Source: Chryseobacterium culicis
GTDB taxonomy: Bacteria; Bacteroidota; Bacteroidia; Flavobacteriales; Weeksellaceae
DNA length: 64,000 nt
Direction: 5' to 3'
Assembly (NCBI RefSeq): GCF_002979755.1
Contig: NZ_PCPP01000001.1
Coordinates: forward strand, 1,582,665-1,646,664
The notes under the pieces are model-generated. The model was not told where the DNA came from, searched no databases, and saw nothing but the letters and a program-made list of their open reading frames with translations. Within the stretch, counting starts at the first letter, position 1. Each line of letters opens with the position of its first letter. Both the position numbers and the translations under genes were made by a program. Of this stretch, positions 33,601 through 43,187 are shown in pieces.

Positions 33601-33975
33601 ATGAAAAAAAATGATCTGACCAAAGACAATATCTGGCTGAAAGAACCGGAAGATCATGATTTTCCTGCAGCACAGGACTATCTTGAACTTCTTTTCCCAC
33701 CCGGTGAAGCGCAAAAAATGGTTGAAAAATTAAAGGCTGCTCCTACCCTCATCAAAAAATCGAAAGACATTTTAAGGGCCAGTAAGCTTTCTCTGCTTCC
33801 TGAAACAAATATTCATGTGAAAGAAAACCTAAAAAAAGTAGAAAAAAATAAAAAACTTTCACCGATATTATTGGTAAGAGGGCAAAATGAACTCATTATT
33901 GCGGATGGATATCACCGCCTTTGCTCCAGTTATTACCTCACCGAAGATTTGGAGGTTCCCTGCAGATTGATTTAG
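33601..33975 (+). CDS. ParB/sulfiredoxin-fold-like small protein
   Basis: I chose the ATG at 33601 (MKKNDLTKDNIWLKEPED) because the 22 residues encoded upstream are an AT-rich, unconvincing extension. The 124-residue protein has a C-terminal segment SPILLVRGQNELIIADGYHRLCSSYYL that resembles the ParB N-terminal/Srx fold with its DGxHR motif. The function is unknown; such stand-alone proteins are cytoplasmic and may be nucleotidases or kinases. Assignment to the fold is by motif only. Confidence 0.68.
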   Translation: MKKNDLTKDNIWLKEPEDHDFPAAQDYLELLFPPGEAQKMVEKLKAAPTLIKKSKDILRASKLSLLPETNIHVKENLKKVEKNKKLSPILLVRGQNELIIADGYHRLCSSYYLTEDLEVPCRLI

Positions 33976-34071
33976 ATTTTTTTGTAAAACAATTCCTATC
34001 ACTAAAAAGTGAATTAAAATAAAAATATTTAAAATATTCAGTTTCAGGTGATTTTTAGCTATTTTTTTTTA

Positions 34072-34079
34072 TATTTTTG
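34072..34079 (+). promoter_or_regulatory. Candidate -7 element for the 34102 gene
   Basis: TATTTTTG matches TAnnTTTG, 22 bp before the ATG at 34102. It supports that start over an upstream in-frame ATG at 34048, which would lie before the promoter element. Confidence 0.5.
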
Positions 34080-34101
34080 TTTGAACCCAATTTTATACAA
34101 T

Positions 34102-34983
34102 ATGAAAAAATACATCTCGATTCTTTTATTCGCTGCTGTTCCCTTAACTGCACAAGTAGGTATTAATACAACAACCCCTAACAGTACGCTTGCCGTAAAT
34201 GGTTCCTTAAGGGCTGGATATAGCGAAGTCACAACCACTACTTATAGTATTCTGACGACCGATCATTATATTACTTATAATGGAACAGCGGATGCTACAT
34301 TTACGCTTCCCGTCATCGGAACCGGAACCACAAGTTTTACAGGGAGAATTTATAAGATCAAAAACATTTCGCCAAATGCGATTACGCTACAGGCTTCCAG
34401 TGGAAACACCTTAAGAATTGACAACACTCCTGTTGCTTCTTTTATGATTCCTACAGGGGCATATGCTGAGGTGGTAAACAACAGCAATACAACTGGCGGA
34501 ACATGGGATTTATCTTTTACCGTTCTTCCAAAACCGAGCAACGTAGAAATTTATGGTACACAGGTTCTCATTCCTCCTCATAGACTGGGAACCGCACCTG
34601 TTGCTGACTGGACCGCTCATGGTAATGCAGGTTATGATACAGGAGCAGCAAATGACAGATGGTGGATCATTAGTAAAACATCTGTAGATAATGCCCACAC
34701 TGCCACCTATGCCAATGCCAGCAGAATGACCTTGGTTTATGAATATCAGGGTACTCCGTTCAACGTTAACAATATGTACCCCATCCTTACTGCAGGAAAT
34801 AATTCAAGTTTCCCGGATGTATTTACAGCGTCTTTTGTAAGCCTTGCCAATAATGGTACTGCAGGAAGAACAAGACTTACTGTATCTGTGGCCCGTATAG
34901 ATTTTATCGGAAATAACGGAGCAAATAACAGTAACTGGACAGGAACATTCTTACTGAACGTTCTATTGGCTAGAAAATACTAG
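34102..34983 (+). CDS. Secreted protein with tail-fibre-like VGINTTTP N-terminal motif
   Basis: The start at 34102 gives a normal signal peptide (MKKYISILLFAAVPLTAQ) and lies downstream of the -7 element. The 293-residue product begins with VGINTTTPNSTLAVNGSLR, a motif that in many flavobacterial surface proteins starts a beta-helical fibre or head region. The rest is Thr/Asn/Gly-rich beta sequence without a known catalytic domain and ends FLLNVLLARKY. No T9SS sorting domain is seen. It is probably surface-associated; function unknown. Confidence 0.8.
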   Translation: MKKYISILLFAAVPLTAQVGINTTTPNSTLAVNGSLRAGYSEVTTTTYSILTTDHYITYNGTADATFTLPVIGTGTTSFTGRIYKIKNISPNAITLQASSGNTLRIDNTPVASFMIPTGAYAEVVNNSNTTGGTWDLSFTVLPKPSNVEIYGTQVLIPPHRLGTAPVADWTAHGNAGYDTGAANDRWWIISKTSVDNAHTATYANASRMTLVYEYQGTPFNVNNMYPILTAGNNSSFPDVFTASFVSLANNGTAGRTRLTVSVARIDFIGNNGANNSNWTGTFLLNVLLARKY

Positions 34984-35005
34984 GCAAATTCTATAACAGA
35001 TATAT

Positions 35006-35037
35006 AAAAAGAGCAGAAATTTCTGCTCTTTTTTACT
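35006..35037. terminator. Bidirectional terminator between convergent genes
   Basis: AAAAAGAGCAGAAA and TTTCTGCTCTTTTT form a near-perfect palindrome. It serves the 34102 gene and the convergent GH3 gene. Confidence 0.9.
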
Positions 35038-37701
35038 TTATAAAACTTCAATATTCTGTTTTAAAGGAAGATTTTTGGATGAGTTTCCCACCATGATCCT
35101 GTAGGTTCCTTTTTCTACAGTCCATTCCATTTTTTCATTCAAAAACTGTAGGTGTTTTATGGGAACTTCAATGGTAACAGATTTTGATTCTCCGGGCTGC
35201 AATGCTACTTTCTGAAATCCCTTGAGCTCAATAACCGGTCTGGAAACAGAAGCCAATACGTCTTTCACATACAGCTGAACGACTTCGCTACCCGCTTTTG
35301 ACCCAGTATTTTTCACATTGACTTTAGCCACAATGGTTTCATTTTCTGAATACTGAGTTTTGCTCAATTGCAACTCAGAAATTTCAAAGGAGGTATAACT
35401 TAAACCAAAGCCAAACGGATATAATGGCTCACCACTCAAATCATAATAGTCATTTCCTCTTCCTGTGGGATGGTGATTATAAGTTAAAGGAAGCTGGCCT
35501 TCTTCAGTAGGAAATGTTATTGGTAATTTCCCGGATGGATTCTCTGCTCCGAAAAGTGTTTTTGCAACGGCATTTCCACCCTCTTCCCCCGGATACCAGA
35601 TGTCTAAGATAGCTCCTACTTTATCCTTCCAGGCTGTTGTTTTGATGGCTGATCCACCTAGCAAAACAACTGTAGTGGGTTTATTTAGTTTTGAAACTTC
35701 ATGAATGAATGTTTCCTGATTTCCGGGAAGACTTAGTGATGAACGATCCTGAAATTCTCCTTCGTGAATTCCGGCAGTAACAATAATGTAATCTGCATTC
35801 TGAGCAAGGCTCAAAGCTTCTTTACAATCTTTCTGATAATCATGCAGACCGTAATTCCAGATCAGTTCCACATTGGCTTCACCACGATTTTCATGAAATT
35901 CAATCTTAATGTCATATTTTTTTCCTTTTACAAAATCTACATCAACCGTTTTTGTAGAATAGCTCAATTTTTCCCATTGATCAATAACTAATTTCCCATC
36001 CAGATATAGCCTGAAACCATCATTCCCGCGCAATCCCAATTGGTATTTCCCTGAATCCGGAGCTTCCAGTTTTCCAGTCCATCGAACACTGTATTCATCA
36101 GGCTGGAGTTTTTCAGGATCAGGTGAGTATAAAGTCCATTTGAAATTAACCTGTGCATCCTGTTTTTCGAATGCCGGATTTCCTTTTACATCCGTATTGG
36201 AGAAATACATTCCTTTTAATCCTTTCTTATTTTCAAAAGATAGATATTCATGGGAAACCGTTGCAAAATCTTTTGCATTCCAGTCAATCCCTTTTGAATA
36301 CATGATTTCGATATCCTTAGCTTTAGCATAATTTTTAAGACCATCCAAAATATTGATTTTCTTGTTCCCTGGCCCTGAGTAACCGCCTAACCTTGCATCC
36401 ACAGCATCTGTACCCACAATCAAAAGTCTTTTTACATTTGCTGGAATGGGAAGTGTATGGTTATTATTCTGAAGCAGTACAAAGGATTCCGCAGCGGTTT
36501 TTTCTGCCAAAGGTTTGTGATTAAGTTTCTTTAATTCTTCAATATCCCTGGATGAAACATAGGGATTTTCAAATAATCCAAGTTCAAATTTAGCTTTCAA
36601 TACTCTTGAAACAGCATCATCAATTCTTTCTTTTGAGATTCTTCCATCCAGAAAAGGAGGTATAAAAAGTTCGTAGTGTTTATATTCTGTCTGAAAAATC
36701 ACGTCAAGCCCTGCATTTATTGCCTGTGCAGAAGCATCATCATAATCTTTTGCTGTAAAATGTAAGACATTCGCTCCTCCTACCGCACTGGCATCACTGA
36801 TAACAAAACCTTTGAAATTCCAGTCCTTTTTCAATTTCTCTGTTAGCAGCCAATGATTGGCCGTTGAAGGTCTTCCATCAAGCAGATTATAGGAAGTCAT
36901 CACCGAACGGCTTTTTCCTTGTGTAAAGGCATTGTGAAAAGGGATCAAATGAGTTTCTTCCAAATATCTTTTGCTCCAATGGATCGGATATGAGTCTCTT
37001 CCTCCTTCTCCTACATTGGCTAAAAAGTGCTTGGGTGTGGTAATGATTCCCTGATTTTCAAATGAACTGACAAAGCTTACTCCCATTACAGAAGTCAAAA
37101 AGGCATCTTCACCATAAGTTTCCTCTGTCCTTCCCCATCTTACATCATTGGCCAGGTTGACTACCGGTGTCAGAATTTGACGAATTCCTCTCAGTTTTGA
37201 TTCTTTTGCAATGGCTGATGAAACCTGAGTCATCAATTCCGGATTGAAAGTGGCCGCTAATCCAATGGCCTGCGGAAACGCTGTAGCTCCTTCCCGAACC
37301 AATCCGTGTAAAGCTTCATCAAAAGGAATAATGGGAATTCCCAATCTTGATTCTTCCACGAAATATTTCTGAATGGCATTGATTTTTTTAACCAATCTCT
37401 CTGCATCTTCACTGGCATTATATTTCAATAGCTGTCCCGCCGCACCGCCGCCCTGATTTCCTGCACTTACCTGTAATCCGAAAATCCCATGGGAATATTG
37501 TCCTTTCGGAACATGATCCAGATCTCCGGGAATCATAAAGCACTGCCAGAATTTTTCCTCAGGAGTCATTCTCTTCAGCAGATCCTGAACTCTGGTTTCA
37601 ATGGGTTGTTTTGGATCTTTATATAAAGGTTTTTGAGCAGAGATAAATACTGAGCTCAACAAGAAAATTCCTATAATTTTAAATCGAAGTTTAAAATACA
37701 T
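35038..37701 (-). CDS. Glycoside hydrolase family 3 beta-glucosidase with PA14 domain
   Basis: The 887-residue enzyme has a signal peptide (about 1-22), a GH3 N-terminal TIM barrel with KH at 224-225 and nucleophile Asp303 in GFVISDAS, and a GH3 C-terminal domain. A PA14 domain (about residues 500-620, GLRGNDGFRLYLDGKLVID) is inserted in the latter. A fibronectin III-like domain ends the protein. PA14 insertions in GH3 enzymes affect substrate length preference. It is periplasmic or surface-exposed and probably trims beta-linked oligosaccharides. It shares the strand with the GH29 gene 258 bp upstream, and the two may act together on fucosylated glycans. Confidence 0.94.
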   Translation of the reverse strand: MYFKLRFKIIGIFLLSSVFISAQKPLYKDPKQPIETRVQDLLKRMTPEEKFWQCFMIPGDLDHVPKGQYSHGIFGLQVSAGNQGGGAAGQLLKYNASEDAERLVKKINAIQKYFVEESRLGIPIIPFDEALHGLVREGATAFPQAIGLAATFNPELMTQVSSAIAKESKLRGIRQILTPVVNLANDVRWGRTEETYGEDAFLTSVMGVSFVSSFENQGIITTPKHFLANVGEGGRDSYPIHWSKRYLEETHLIPFHNAFTQGKSRSVMTSYNLLDGRPSTANHWLLTEKLKKDWNFKGFVISDASAVGGANVLHFTAKDYDDASAQAINAGLDVIFQTEYKHYELFIPPFLDGRISKERIDDAVSRVLKAKFELGLFENPYVSSRDIEELKKLNHKPLAEKTAAESFVLLQNNNHTLPIPANVKRLLIVGTDAVDARLGGYSGPGNKKINILDGLKNYAKAKDIEIMYSKGIDWNAKDFATVSHEYLSFENKKGLKGMYFSNTDVKGNPAFEKQDAQVNFKWTLYSPDPEKLQPDEYSVRWTGKLEAPDSGKYQLGLRGNDGFRLYLDGKLVIDQWEKLSYSTKTVDVDFVKGKKYDIKIEFHENRGEANVELIWNYGLHDYQKDCKEALSLAQNADYIIVTAGIHEGEFQDRSSLSLPGNQETFIHEVSKLNKPTTVVLLGGSAIKTTAWKDKVGAILDIWYPGEEGGNAVAKTLFGAENPSGKLPITFPTEEGQLPLTYNHHPTGRGNDYYDLSGEPLYPFGFGLSYTSFEISELQLSKTQYSENETIVAKVNVKNTGSKAGSEVVQLYVKDVLASVSRPVIELKGFQKVALQPGESKSVTIEVPIKHLQFLNEKMEWTVEKGTYRIMVGNSSKNLPLKQNIEVL

Positions 37702-37959
37702 CTCAAGAATAATTTAGTTTAAAATTTGTTCTTTTACCTTGAAGCAAAAGAACCAAAAGTTCAAGACTTGGAACTCTACACTAAAAATAAAATCTGTTCT
37801 CTAAAAATTCTAAAATTCGCGCGAATTTGATGTGAGCCTACCGGTTCAACAGTTGTTTCGCACTCAAACAGTAGAATTTTCTTAACGTTCACAGACTTTA
37901 TTTTCTTAACGCTTCGATTTCCTATGTCACTTTAATATAAATATGAGTCACCAATTCAA

Positions 37960-39405
37960 CTATTGCATTATTTGAAATACAGTTGCATATTTCAGATTTT
38001 TTCTTTCTTCCGGCAATGTAATTTCAATAGTATTTTCAGATGTTTTTTTCCATTGAATTTTTGAGGAAATACCTAATATTTTCAAAGATTTGGGTTTAAA
38101 ATTTTCCGGAAGGGAAAAAGTAAGTTTTGAAGGAGCTTTATATTCTGATTGTTCATCCAGATGGAAAACATTTACCGTCTTATGATCTTTACTTTGAGTA
38201 TAATAGTAATTTCCTTCGTGGTAAGGAGCAATAGCTCTTGTGGCAAAAACAGCAGTCTGGTTTTTCTCCATCCAGCGGGAAATCTGCTGTAATCTTTCAT
38301 AAACGATGGAATCGTAATCACCATTAGGTCCCGGAGCAATATTCATGAGGTAATTTCCCCCTCTTGAAATGATTTTCACCAGAGTTTCAATGATCTTTTG
38401 AGAGGTTTTATAGTTATCATTGGGAACATAGGAAAAGGAATCTCCCATTGTGATGCAGCTTTCCCAGGGAATGGAAAGAGCGTGTTCCGGAACAGCCTGC
38501 TCAGGGGTAACATAGTTTTCCCATTTTCCAGGAACTGTACGGTCTACAATGATAATCCCAGGTTGATTTTTTCTTGCCATTGTTCCTATCTTATCCATAT
38601 CAATATCCTGCTCTACTTTGATGGTACGCTGCCATTCTACTTTTGGATCTATAGTATGAAAAGGACGTACCCAGCCGCCATCCAGCCAAAGAATATCAAT
38701 TTTACCATAATTGGACGTGATTTCATTGAGCTGATTGAAAGTAAACTTTTTAAAATTCTCCCATCTTTCTGGATATTTCTTAGGATCATAGTTCACATTC
38801 CTGTCTTTGGGTGGAAAATAAGACCACCAGTACTCATCGGAATGCCAGTCCGGTTTTGAAAAGTAAGCCCCTATTTTAAATCCTTCTTTTCTGAAGGTGT
38901 TGAAGATCTCTTTCGTTACATCGGATTTTGGATTTTTTGAAAATGGTGTTTTGGAAGAAGTGATCTTATAATCCGACTGTTGGGTATCAAACATGGCAAA
39001 ACCATCGTGATGTTTGGTGGTAAAAACCACGTATTTCATTCCTGCCTTTTTTACTGCATCAGCCCATTTTTGAGGATTGAACTGAGCGGGATTGAAAGTC
39101 GTTTGAAGATTTTCATAATTTTTTACATATTCATAGTAAGATTTTCCGTGCTCAGGTTTTCTCTGCGTCCATGATTCATCTTCGGGACATAAGCTCCAGC
39201 TTTCAACAATTCCCCACTGGCCGTAGGTTCCCCAGTGCATAAACAATCCAAATTTCAGATCCTGCCATTGGTCCAGATTCTGAACAACCAAAGGGTCTGT
39301 AGGTTTCTGATAGCCTTCGGATACATTGTGGGCCTGTGAAAATACGATTGAACTTATAAAAAAGGATGAAAGGAAAAAAGGTTTTATTTTGGATATAACC
39401 AACAT
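37960..39405 (-). CDS. Alpha-L-fucosidase, glycoside hydrolase family 29
   Basis: The 481-residue protein has a signal peptide (about 1-25). GH29 motifs are present: KFGLFMHWGTYG (51-62), TTKHHDGFAMFD with His132-His133, IGAYFSKPDWHS, and the nucleophile Asp242 in KIDILWLDGGW. It removes terminal alpha-L-fucose from glycans in the periplasm or outside the cell. The GH3 gene follows on the same strand. No fucose catabolism or transport gene is adjacent. Confidence 0.95.
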   Translation of the reverse strand: MLVISKIKPFFLSSFFISSIVFSQAHNVSEGYQKPTDPLVVQNLDQWQDLKFGLFMHWGTYGQWGIVESWSLCPEDESWTQRKPEHGKSYYEYVKNYENLQTTFNPAQFNPQKWADAVKKAGMKYVVFTTKHHDGFAMFDTQQSDYKITSSKTPFSKNPKSDVTKEIFNTFRKEGFKIGAYFSKPDWHSDEYWWSYFPPKDRNVNYDPKKYPERWENFKKFTFNQLNEITSNYGKIDILWLDGGWVRPFHTIDPKVEWQRTIKVEQDIDMDKIGTMARKNQPGIIIVDRTVPGKWENYVTPEQAVPEHALSIPWESCITMGDSFSYVPNDNYKTSQKIIETLVKIISRGGNYLMNIAPGPNGDYDSIVYERLQQISRWMEKNQTAVFATRAIAPYHEGNYYYTQSKDHKTVNVFHLDEQSEYKAPSKLTFSLPENFKPKSLKILGISSKIQWKKTSENTIEITLPEERKNLKYATVFQIMQ

Positions 39406-39455
39406 ATGGAATAGTTTTCCGCTAATTTAATTATCCTTTGGGAAACCTACAAACA

Positions 39456-40355
39456 TTAGGATTCCAATAGATTAAGAAGAGCGTCATCAATTTCCGGATA
39501 TAAAAACTGAAATCCACTTTTTTGGAGTCTCTCAGGGTAAACGTTTCGGCTTTTCAACAATAATTCGGTTTCTGTATTCAGGAATATAGACGCGATTTCC
39601 AATTGCCAGACGGGAGCATTAAGCCCAAAAGGAACATTCATTTTTTCCCTCAGTTTTCTCATCATATTTTCATTAGAAACCGGAGCCGGAGCAGTTATAT
39701 TCACAGTTCCTGAAATATTCTCATGCTGAATAATCCAGTCCACGGCTTTGCAAAAATCCTCAATATGAATCCAGCTTACCATTTGATGTCCTCTTCCCTG
39801 TTTTCCCCCTAAACCCATCCTGGTAATCATTTTCAGTTTTGGAAAAGCACCACCGCCATTCCCAAGAACAATAGAAGTTCGAAGGGCTATTTTTCGTATT
39901 CCTTCATTTTTGACGGTAAAAAATTCTTTTTCCCAGCTTTTGCAGATATTCATGGAAAAGTCATCCCCAATAATTCCGTTTTCTTCTGTATTGAGATGTT
40001 TTTCAGAATGAACGTAAATGGTTGCAGAACTGGCATTCAGCCAAATTTTCGGTTGATCAGAACATTGATCTACAGCTTTCTGTAATATCCTTGTACTGTC
40101 AATTCTTGAGGAATAGATTTCCTGTTTATTTTTCTCATGATACCGGCAATCCACAGATTTTCCTGTAAGGTTGATCAGAATATCAGCTTTTTCCAGGCTA
40201 TTTTTCCATTCACCTATTGTTTGTGCATCCCAATAGATTTCATTTTTACGTTTAGGATTACGGGTCAGAATATATACCTGATCACCCTTTTCTGTAAAAT
40301 ATTTTTCTAAGTTTTCGCCAAGAAATCCGGTGCCTCCGGCTATGATTATTTTCAT
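39456..40355 (-). CDS. TIGR01777 family NAD(P)-binding epimerase-like protein
   Basis: The 299-residue protein starts MKIIIAGGTGFLGENL (Rossmann motif 7-13) and has the family's NLTGKSVDCRY, LNASSATIY and C-terminal DUF1731-like region (GLNAPVWQLEIASIFLNTETELLLKS). The reaction is not established for the family. It belongs with the GbsR-linked genes, but 262 bp holding an R1 repeat separate it from the DUF2071 gene, so co-transcription may depend on read-through. Confidence 0.9.
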   Translation of the reverse strand: MKIIIAGGTGFLGENLEKYFTEKGDQVYILTRNPKRKNEIYWDAQTIGEWKNSLEKADILINLTGKSVDCRYHEKNKQEIYSSRIDSTRILQKAVDQCSDQPKIWLNASSATIYVHSEKHLNTEENGIIGDDFSMNICKSWEKEFFTVKNEGIRKIALRTSIVLGNGGGAFPKLKMITRMGLGGKQGRGHQMVSWIHIEDFCKAVDWIIQHENISGTVNITAPAPVSNENMMRKLREKMNVPFGLNAPVWQLEIASIFLNTETELLLKSRNVYPERLQKSGFQFLYPEIDDALLNLLES

Positions 40356-40392
40356 TGTTTAAGGTTTAAAGTTTGGAGTTCAATGTTTAAGG

Positions 40393-40558
40393 TTTTCCCA
40401 CAGATTTCGCAGATGTTTGTGATGAGATATGTCTTATTTTAAACGCTGTAAACTTTTAAGAAAAAATCAAAGATTTTTACAAACTGATGTGTACTTCTTC
40501 TGCGTAAGATATGTTCTTAATATCACTTAAATGCTTATCTTTTGTGACTTTTGTGGTT
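40393..40558. repeat. Dispersed intergenic repeat, family R1, copy 3
   Basis: It begins TTTTCCCACAGATTTCGCAG and ends TTTTGTGACTTTTGTGGTT. The interior GTGTACTTCTTCTGCGTAAG aligns with the 7191-7330 copy. An inserted palindrome AAAAATCAAAGATTTTT (about 40461-40478) is shared with the R2 elements. It interrupts the probable GbsR-controlled operon. Confidence 0.7.
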
Positions 40559-40617
40559 CCATATTATATGTTGTCACGGATATTTGTGGATAGGAAGGTT
40601 TTGTATTCTTTGCTTTT

Positions 40618-41322
40618 TCAGCTGATATATTTTTTGGTTTTGACTTGGATTTCTGAACCTTCGGCTAGCATTACTGAAACAGGTTGTTGATGGTTCAGGC
40701 ATTCAAAATCAGTTCCGTAGATCTTTTGAAAATCAACTTCCAACTGGTATTCTTTTATGGGGTAGCATTTCCATTTTGGATGACATACTTCGTATTCGGA
40801 GGTTGTATTTTCTTTTTTGGTAAATCCAAAATAATGTTCTGTGATAAATTCAAATTCAGAATTTTCTTCCATAGGTTTTGCCATGTTCTCAGCCATTATC
40901 TGAATAGAATGCCAGTTTTTATCTTTCCATGAGTATCGGATCAGCAGTTCATCTTTATTTTCATGGATCTGGTTTTTCATGGGCATAGTGTGATAATTCT
41001 CTTTGTAAATAGAATTTGCAACCAGGCTCAATGCAGGTTTGGGAACAATTTCTTTGATAAACACTACTCCTCTTTTCCAGATTCCATTTTCTTTTTTTCT
41101 GACATAAAATCTTAGGTTCACTTCTTCAAAATTCCGGTGAAAAGGAATGGGAAATCCCAACAGTCTGGTATTTAAAAACATGAACCCCACAAGACTTACA
41201 TAGCATTTGCCTTTATAAAAATCGAGTTCTGTTCCTTTTGGAAGGTAGGGCAATAAGATGTCAGGATCAATTTCGTAATTGATGATGACCAGTTTTCGCC
41301 ATTCTGCTTTTAAAAAGTTCAT
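40618..41322 (-). CDS. DUF2071 (YqjF family) protein
   Basis: The 234-residue protein begins MNFLKAEWRKLVIINYEID, with DPDILLPYLPKGTELDFYKG and YVSLVGFMFLNTRLLGFPIPFH, the typical DUF2071 N terminus. RFYVRKKENGIWKRGVVFI and LVANSIYKENYHTMPM follow. The acetoacetate-decarboxylase-like fold is known for the family, but no activity is established. It lies 17 bp downstream of the SRPBCC gene. Confidence 0.9.
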   Translation of the reverse strand: MNFLKAEWRKLVIINYEIDPDILLPYLPKGTELDFYKGKCYVSLVGFMFLNTRLLGFPIPFHRNFEEVNLRFYVRKKENGIWKRGVVFIKEIVPKPALSLVANSIYKENYHTMPMKNQIHENKDELLIRYSWKDKNWHSIQIMAENMAKPMEENSEFEFITEHYFGFTKKENTTSEYEVCHPKWKCYPIKEYQLEVDFQKIYGTDFECLNHQQPVSVMLAEGSEIQVKTKKYIS

Positions 41323-41339
41323 AATTCTGTGTTTTAGGG

Positions 41340-41816
41340 TTAAAAAATGGCTATTCCGTCATAGGTAGAAGATTCTGCGATGGTTTTGATCAGTTCATTT
41401 CTTTTGAGCAGGAAATTTTTAAGGTATCCTCTGAGAAAAATGGCATTGAATAATTTTCCTATGATGCCTAGCGGAGATTCGAATTCAAAAATATCAGTCA
41501 TCAATGTTTTCCCGTTTACGGATTTAAAAATATGCCGATGGCATATGGATTTGAAAGCTCCTTTCTGCATAACGTCTGTAAACTGAATGGGTTTTTCCAT
41601 GCTGATAATTTTTGTGGTGAGGTTTTGATATACTCCCAGATGTTTTGCCCGCCAGGTTACAGTTTCATTTTCTTCAATCAGTCCTGAAGTACACCCTGCA
41701 ATTGCTTTTTCATTGGTTTTTGAGGTAGATTGCTGGTGCAGATCAATATTCCTTGCCAGATCAAAAACATAGTGAATATCTGCGTTGATTACTGTATTTA
41801 AATAGATTGTTGACAT
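41340..41816 (-). CDS. SRPBCC family protein
   Basis: The 158-residue protein has the START/Bet v1-like (SRPBCC) pattern of a single-domain ligand-binding cavity: FDLARNIDLHQQS, VTWRAKHLGVYQNLTTKI and FTDVMQKGAFKSICHRHIF, then a long C-terminal helix (FLLKRNELIKTIAESS). Members bind hydrophobic ligands. It is the middle gene of the GbsR-linked operon and has no signal peptide. Confidence 0.87.
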   Translation of the reverse strand: MSTIYLNTVINADIHYVFDLARNIDLHQQSTSKTNEKAIAGCTSGLIEENETVTWRAKHLGVYQNLTTKIISMEKPIQFTDVMQKGAFKSICHRHIFKSVNGKTLMTDIFEFESPLGIIGKLFNAIFLRGYLKNFLLKRNELIKTIAESSTYDGIAIF

Positions 41817-41836
41817 CTTCAGAGGTGTTAAGTTTT

Positions 41837-42661
41837 TTAAATTTTAAATTCAATGGTTGTCAGAATAATGATAGCCAGTGCCGTTATTCTAAACAATATC
41901 CAGGAGATCGTAGGCAGAAAGTTCAGTTTAAGTATTCTGCATCTTCTTATATGTTCCAGAAACATGATCAATACTACAATTCCAAAGTATATTATGTAAA
42001 AAACAGGAGTAAAACTGGTCATCAGAGCAGGAATTAAAAGTAAAGTCCCGATTAAGGAAACAGTCATCATATTTCCGATATAACCCCAGATTTTATCTTT
42101 GAGATAGGTTTTTAAAAAGAAGACCTGCCAAGCGATCTGGCCAAGGCAAACTGCAAATTCTCTCAGGAAATCTCTTTCTAAATTCAAGTTTAGTTTACCA
42201 GAAAACAGACTTAAGATATAGGCTGAAAAAATAACAACAAAACTGATGTATGCCATTCTGTATTTCAGGTTAAAATCCGGAATGCAAGATTGTTCTGTAT
42301 CATCTTTTGGAGAAGGAATAATCTGTTTGCGATTATAAGAAACAAAGGAGTACAGTTTTTGAAAAAACCAATACAGAGGTTTTATACGAGCAATTTTTAC
42401 CAGCCATGGAAAAGAGTTTCCAATGATGAGAAGCAGGCTGTCTAAACCATACACGACTTCATTTTTGGTGTGGTCTACCAATGCAATTTCATTTTTCGCC
42501 CGATTGAAATCGATGAGGCTTTTATTTCTGCCTGAAAGTTCTGTAAATGCTTCTCTTCCATCTTCATCCAGCATTCCACATTTTGTAAAACCTTTGGAAT
42601 AGAGATTACACATTGGGCATTCATTGTCGTAGATTAATGTGTGATTTTTGAGCGTTTTCAT
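41837..42661 (-). CDS. DCC-family thiol-disulfide oxidoreductase-like protein with membrane tail
   Basis: The 274-residue protein starts with the DCC (DUF393) motif LIYDNECPMC, containing Asp12, Cys15 and Cys18, and the domain continues to about residue 105. Unlike ordinary single-domain DCC proteins it continues into a membrane region with about five hydrophobic helices (130-270). A CxxC pair tied to a membrane domain suggests redox chemistry at the membrane. Its start overlaps the stop of the upstream gene by 4 bp. Confidence 0.85.
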   Translation of the reverse strand: MKTLKNHTLIYDNECPMCNLYSKGFTKCGMLDEDGREAFTELSGRNKSLIDFNRAKNEIALVDHTKNEVVYGLDSLLLIIGNSFPWLVKIARIKPLYWFFQKLYSFVSYNRKQIIPSPKDDTEQSCIPDFNLKYRMAYISFVVIFSAYILSLFSGKLNLNLERDFLREFAVCLGQIAWQVFFLKTYLKDKIWGYIGNMMTVSLIGTLLLIPALMTSFTPVFYIIYFGIVVLIMFLEHIRRCRILKLNFLPTISWILFRITALAIIILTTIEFKI

Positions 42662-43032
42662 AATTGTGATTTATAAGGTTCATACGTATTATAGCAATCA
42701 TACACATAGAGAATGGCCATCATTGGAGTATAAAACAAAGAGATGAGCAGAAAAATTCCCATGAGCGCCATTGTAAATTCATTATAAATTTTTTGATCAA
42801 CGAGGAGTAAACATATCCAGACCGGCATTATTGTTAATCCATACACCCGGAAATCAGATGACTGTTTTAGTTGTAAAAACAGCCTTATCAGATAGCTTAC
42901 TAATTGTACTCCTCCGACAGCAAAGTAAAACTCAATAAATTTCCAATCCTTGTACTCCATCACTGCGCCCACAATACATACGATGAGCGTAACCAACTGA
43001 ATGAAGTAATCATATTTCACAAATGTTTTCAT
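42658..43032 (-). CDS. Small integral membrane protein, first gene of the GbsR-linked operon
   Basis: The 124-residue protein has about four hydrophobic helices (LVTLIVCIVGAVMEY, FYFAVGGVQLVSYLI, GLTIMPVWICLLLV and ALMGIFLLISLFY). No family is recognised. It overlaps the DCC-membrane gene by 4 bp, so the two are translationally coupled and may form a membrane complex. The promoter lies about 75-100 bp upstream and carries one of the twin operator-like sites. Confidence 0.8.
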   Translation of the reverse strand: MKTFVKYDYFIQLVTLIVCIVGAVMEYKDWKFIEFYFAVGGVQLVSYLIRLFLQLKQSSDFRVYGLTIMPVWICLLLVDQKIYNEFTMALMGIFLLISLFYTPMMAILYVYDCYNTYEPYKSQL

Positions 43033-43106
43033 GGTGGTTATTATTTAAAGTGATCCTTTTCTTCTGAAATAAATAATCAGAAATAGGTGAATGATTAAAT
43101 TTCTCA

Positions 43107-43164
43107 TACTTATTGTTAATTTTATATTTTCAGTAATTTTTGAAAGTTAATTTGAAATAAAAAA
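43107..43164 (-). promoter_or_regulatory. Promoter and operator-like site of the GbsR-linked operon
   Basis: On the minus strand a -33 CTG (43133-43135), an 18-bp spacer and TAAGTATG (43107-43114, one mismatch to TAnnTTTG) form a promoter. The -33 region lies inside a 36-bp sequence (43129-43164) nearly identical to the one at 43740-43776 and contains the inverted pair TTTTCAG/TTGAAAG. Confidence 0.6.
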
Positions 43165-43184
43165 GGATCTTCATCCTTTTTTGT
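43161..43184 (-). terminator. Terminator of the GbsR gene
   Basis: AAAAAAGGAT and ATCCTTTTTT pair around CTTC, immediately after the GbsR stop codon. It abuts the operator-like site of the next operon. Confidence 0.85.
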
Positions 43185-43187
43185 TTT

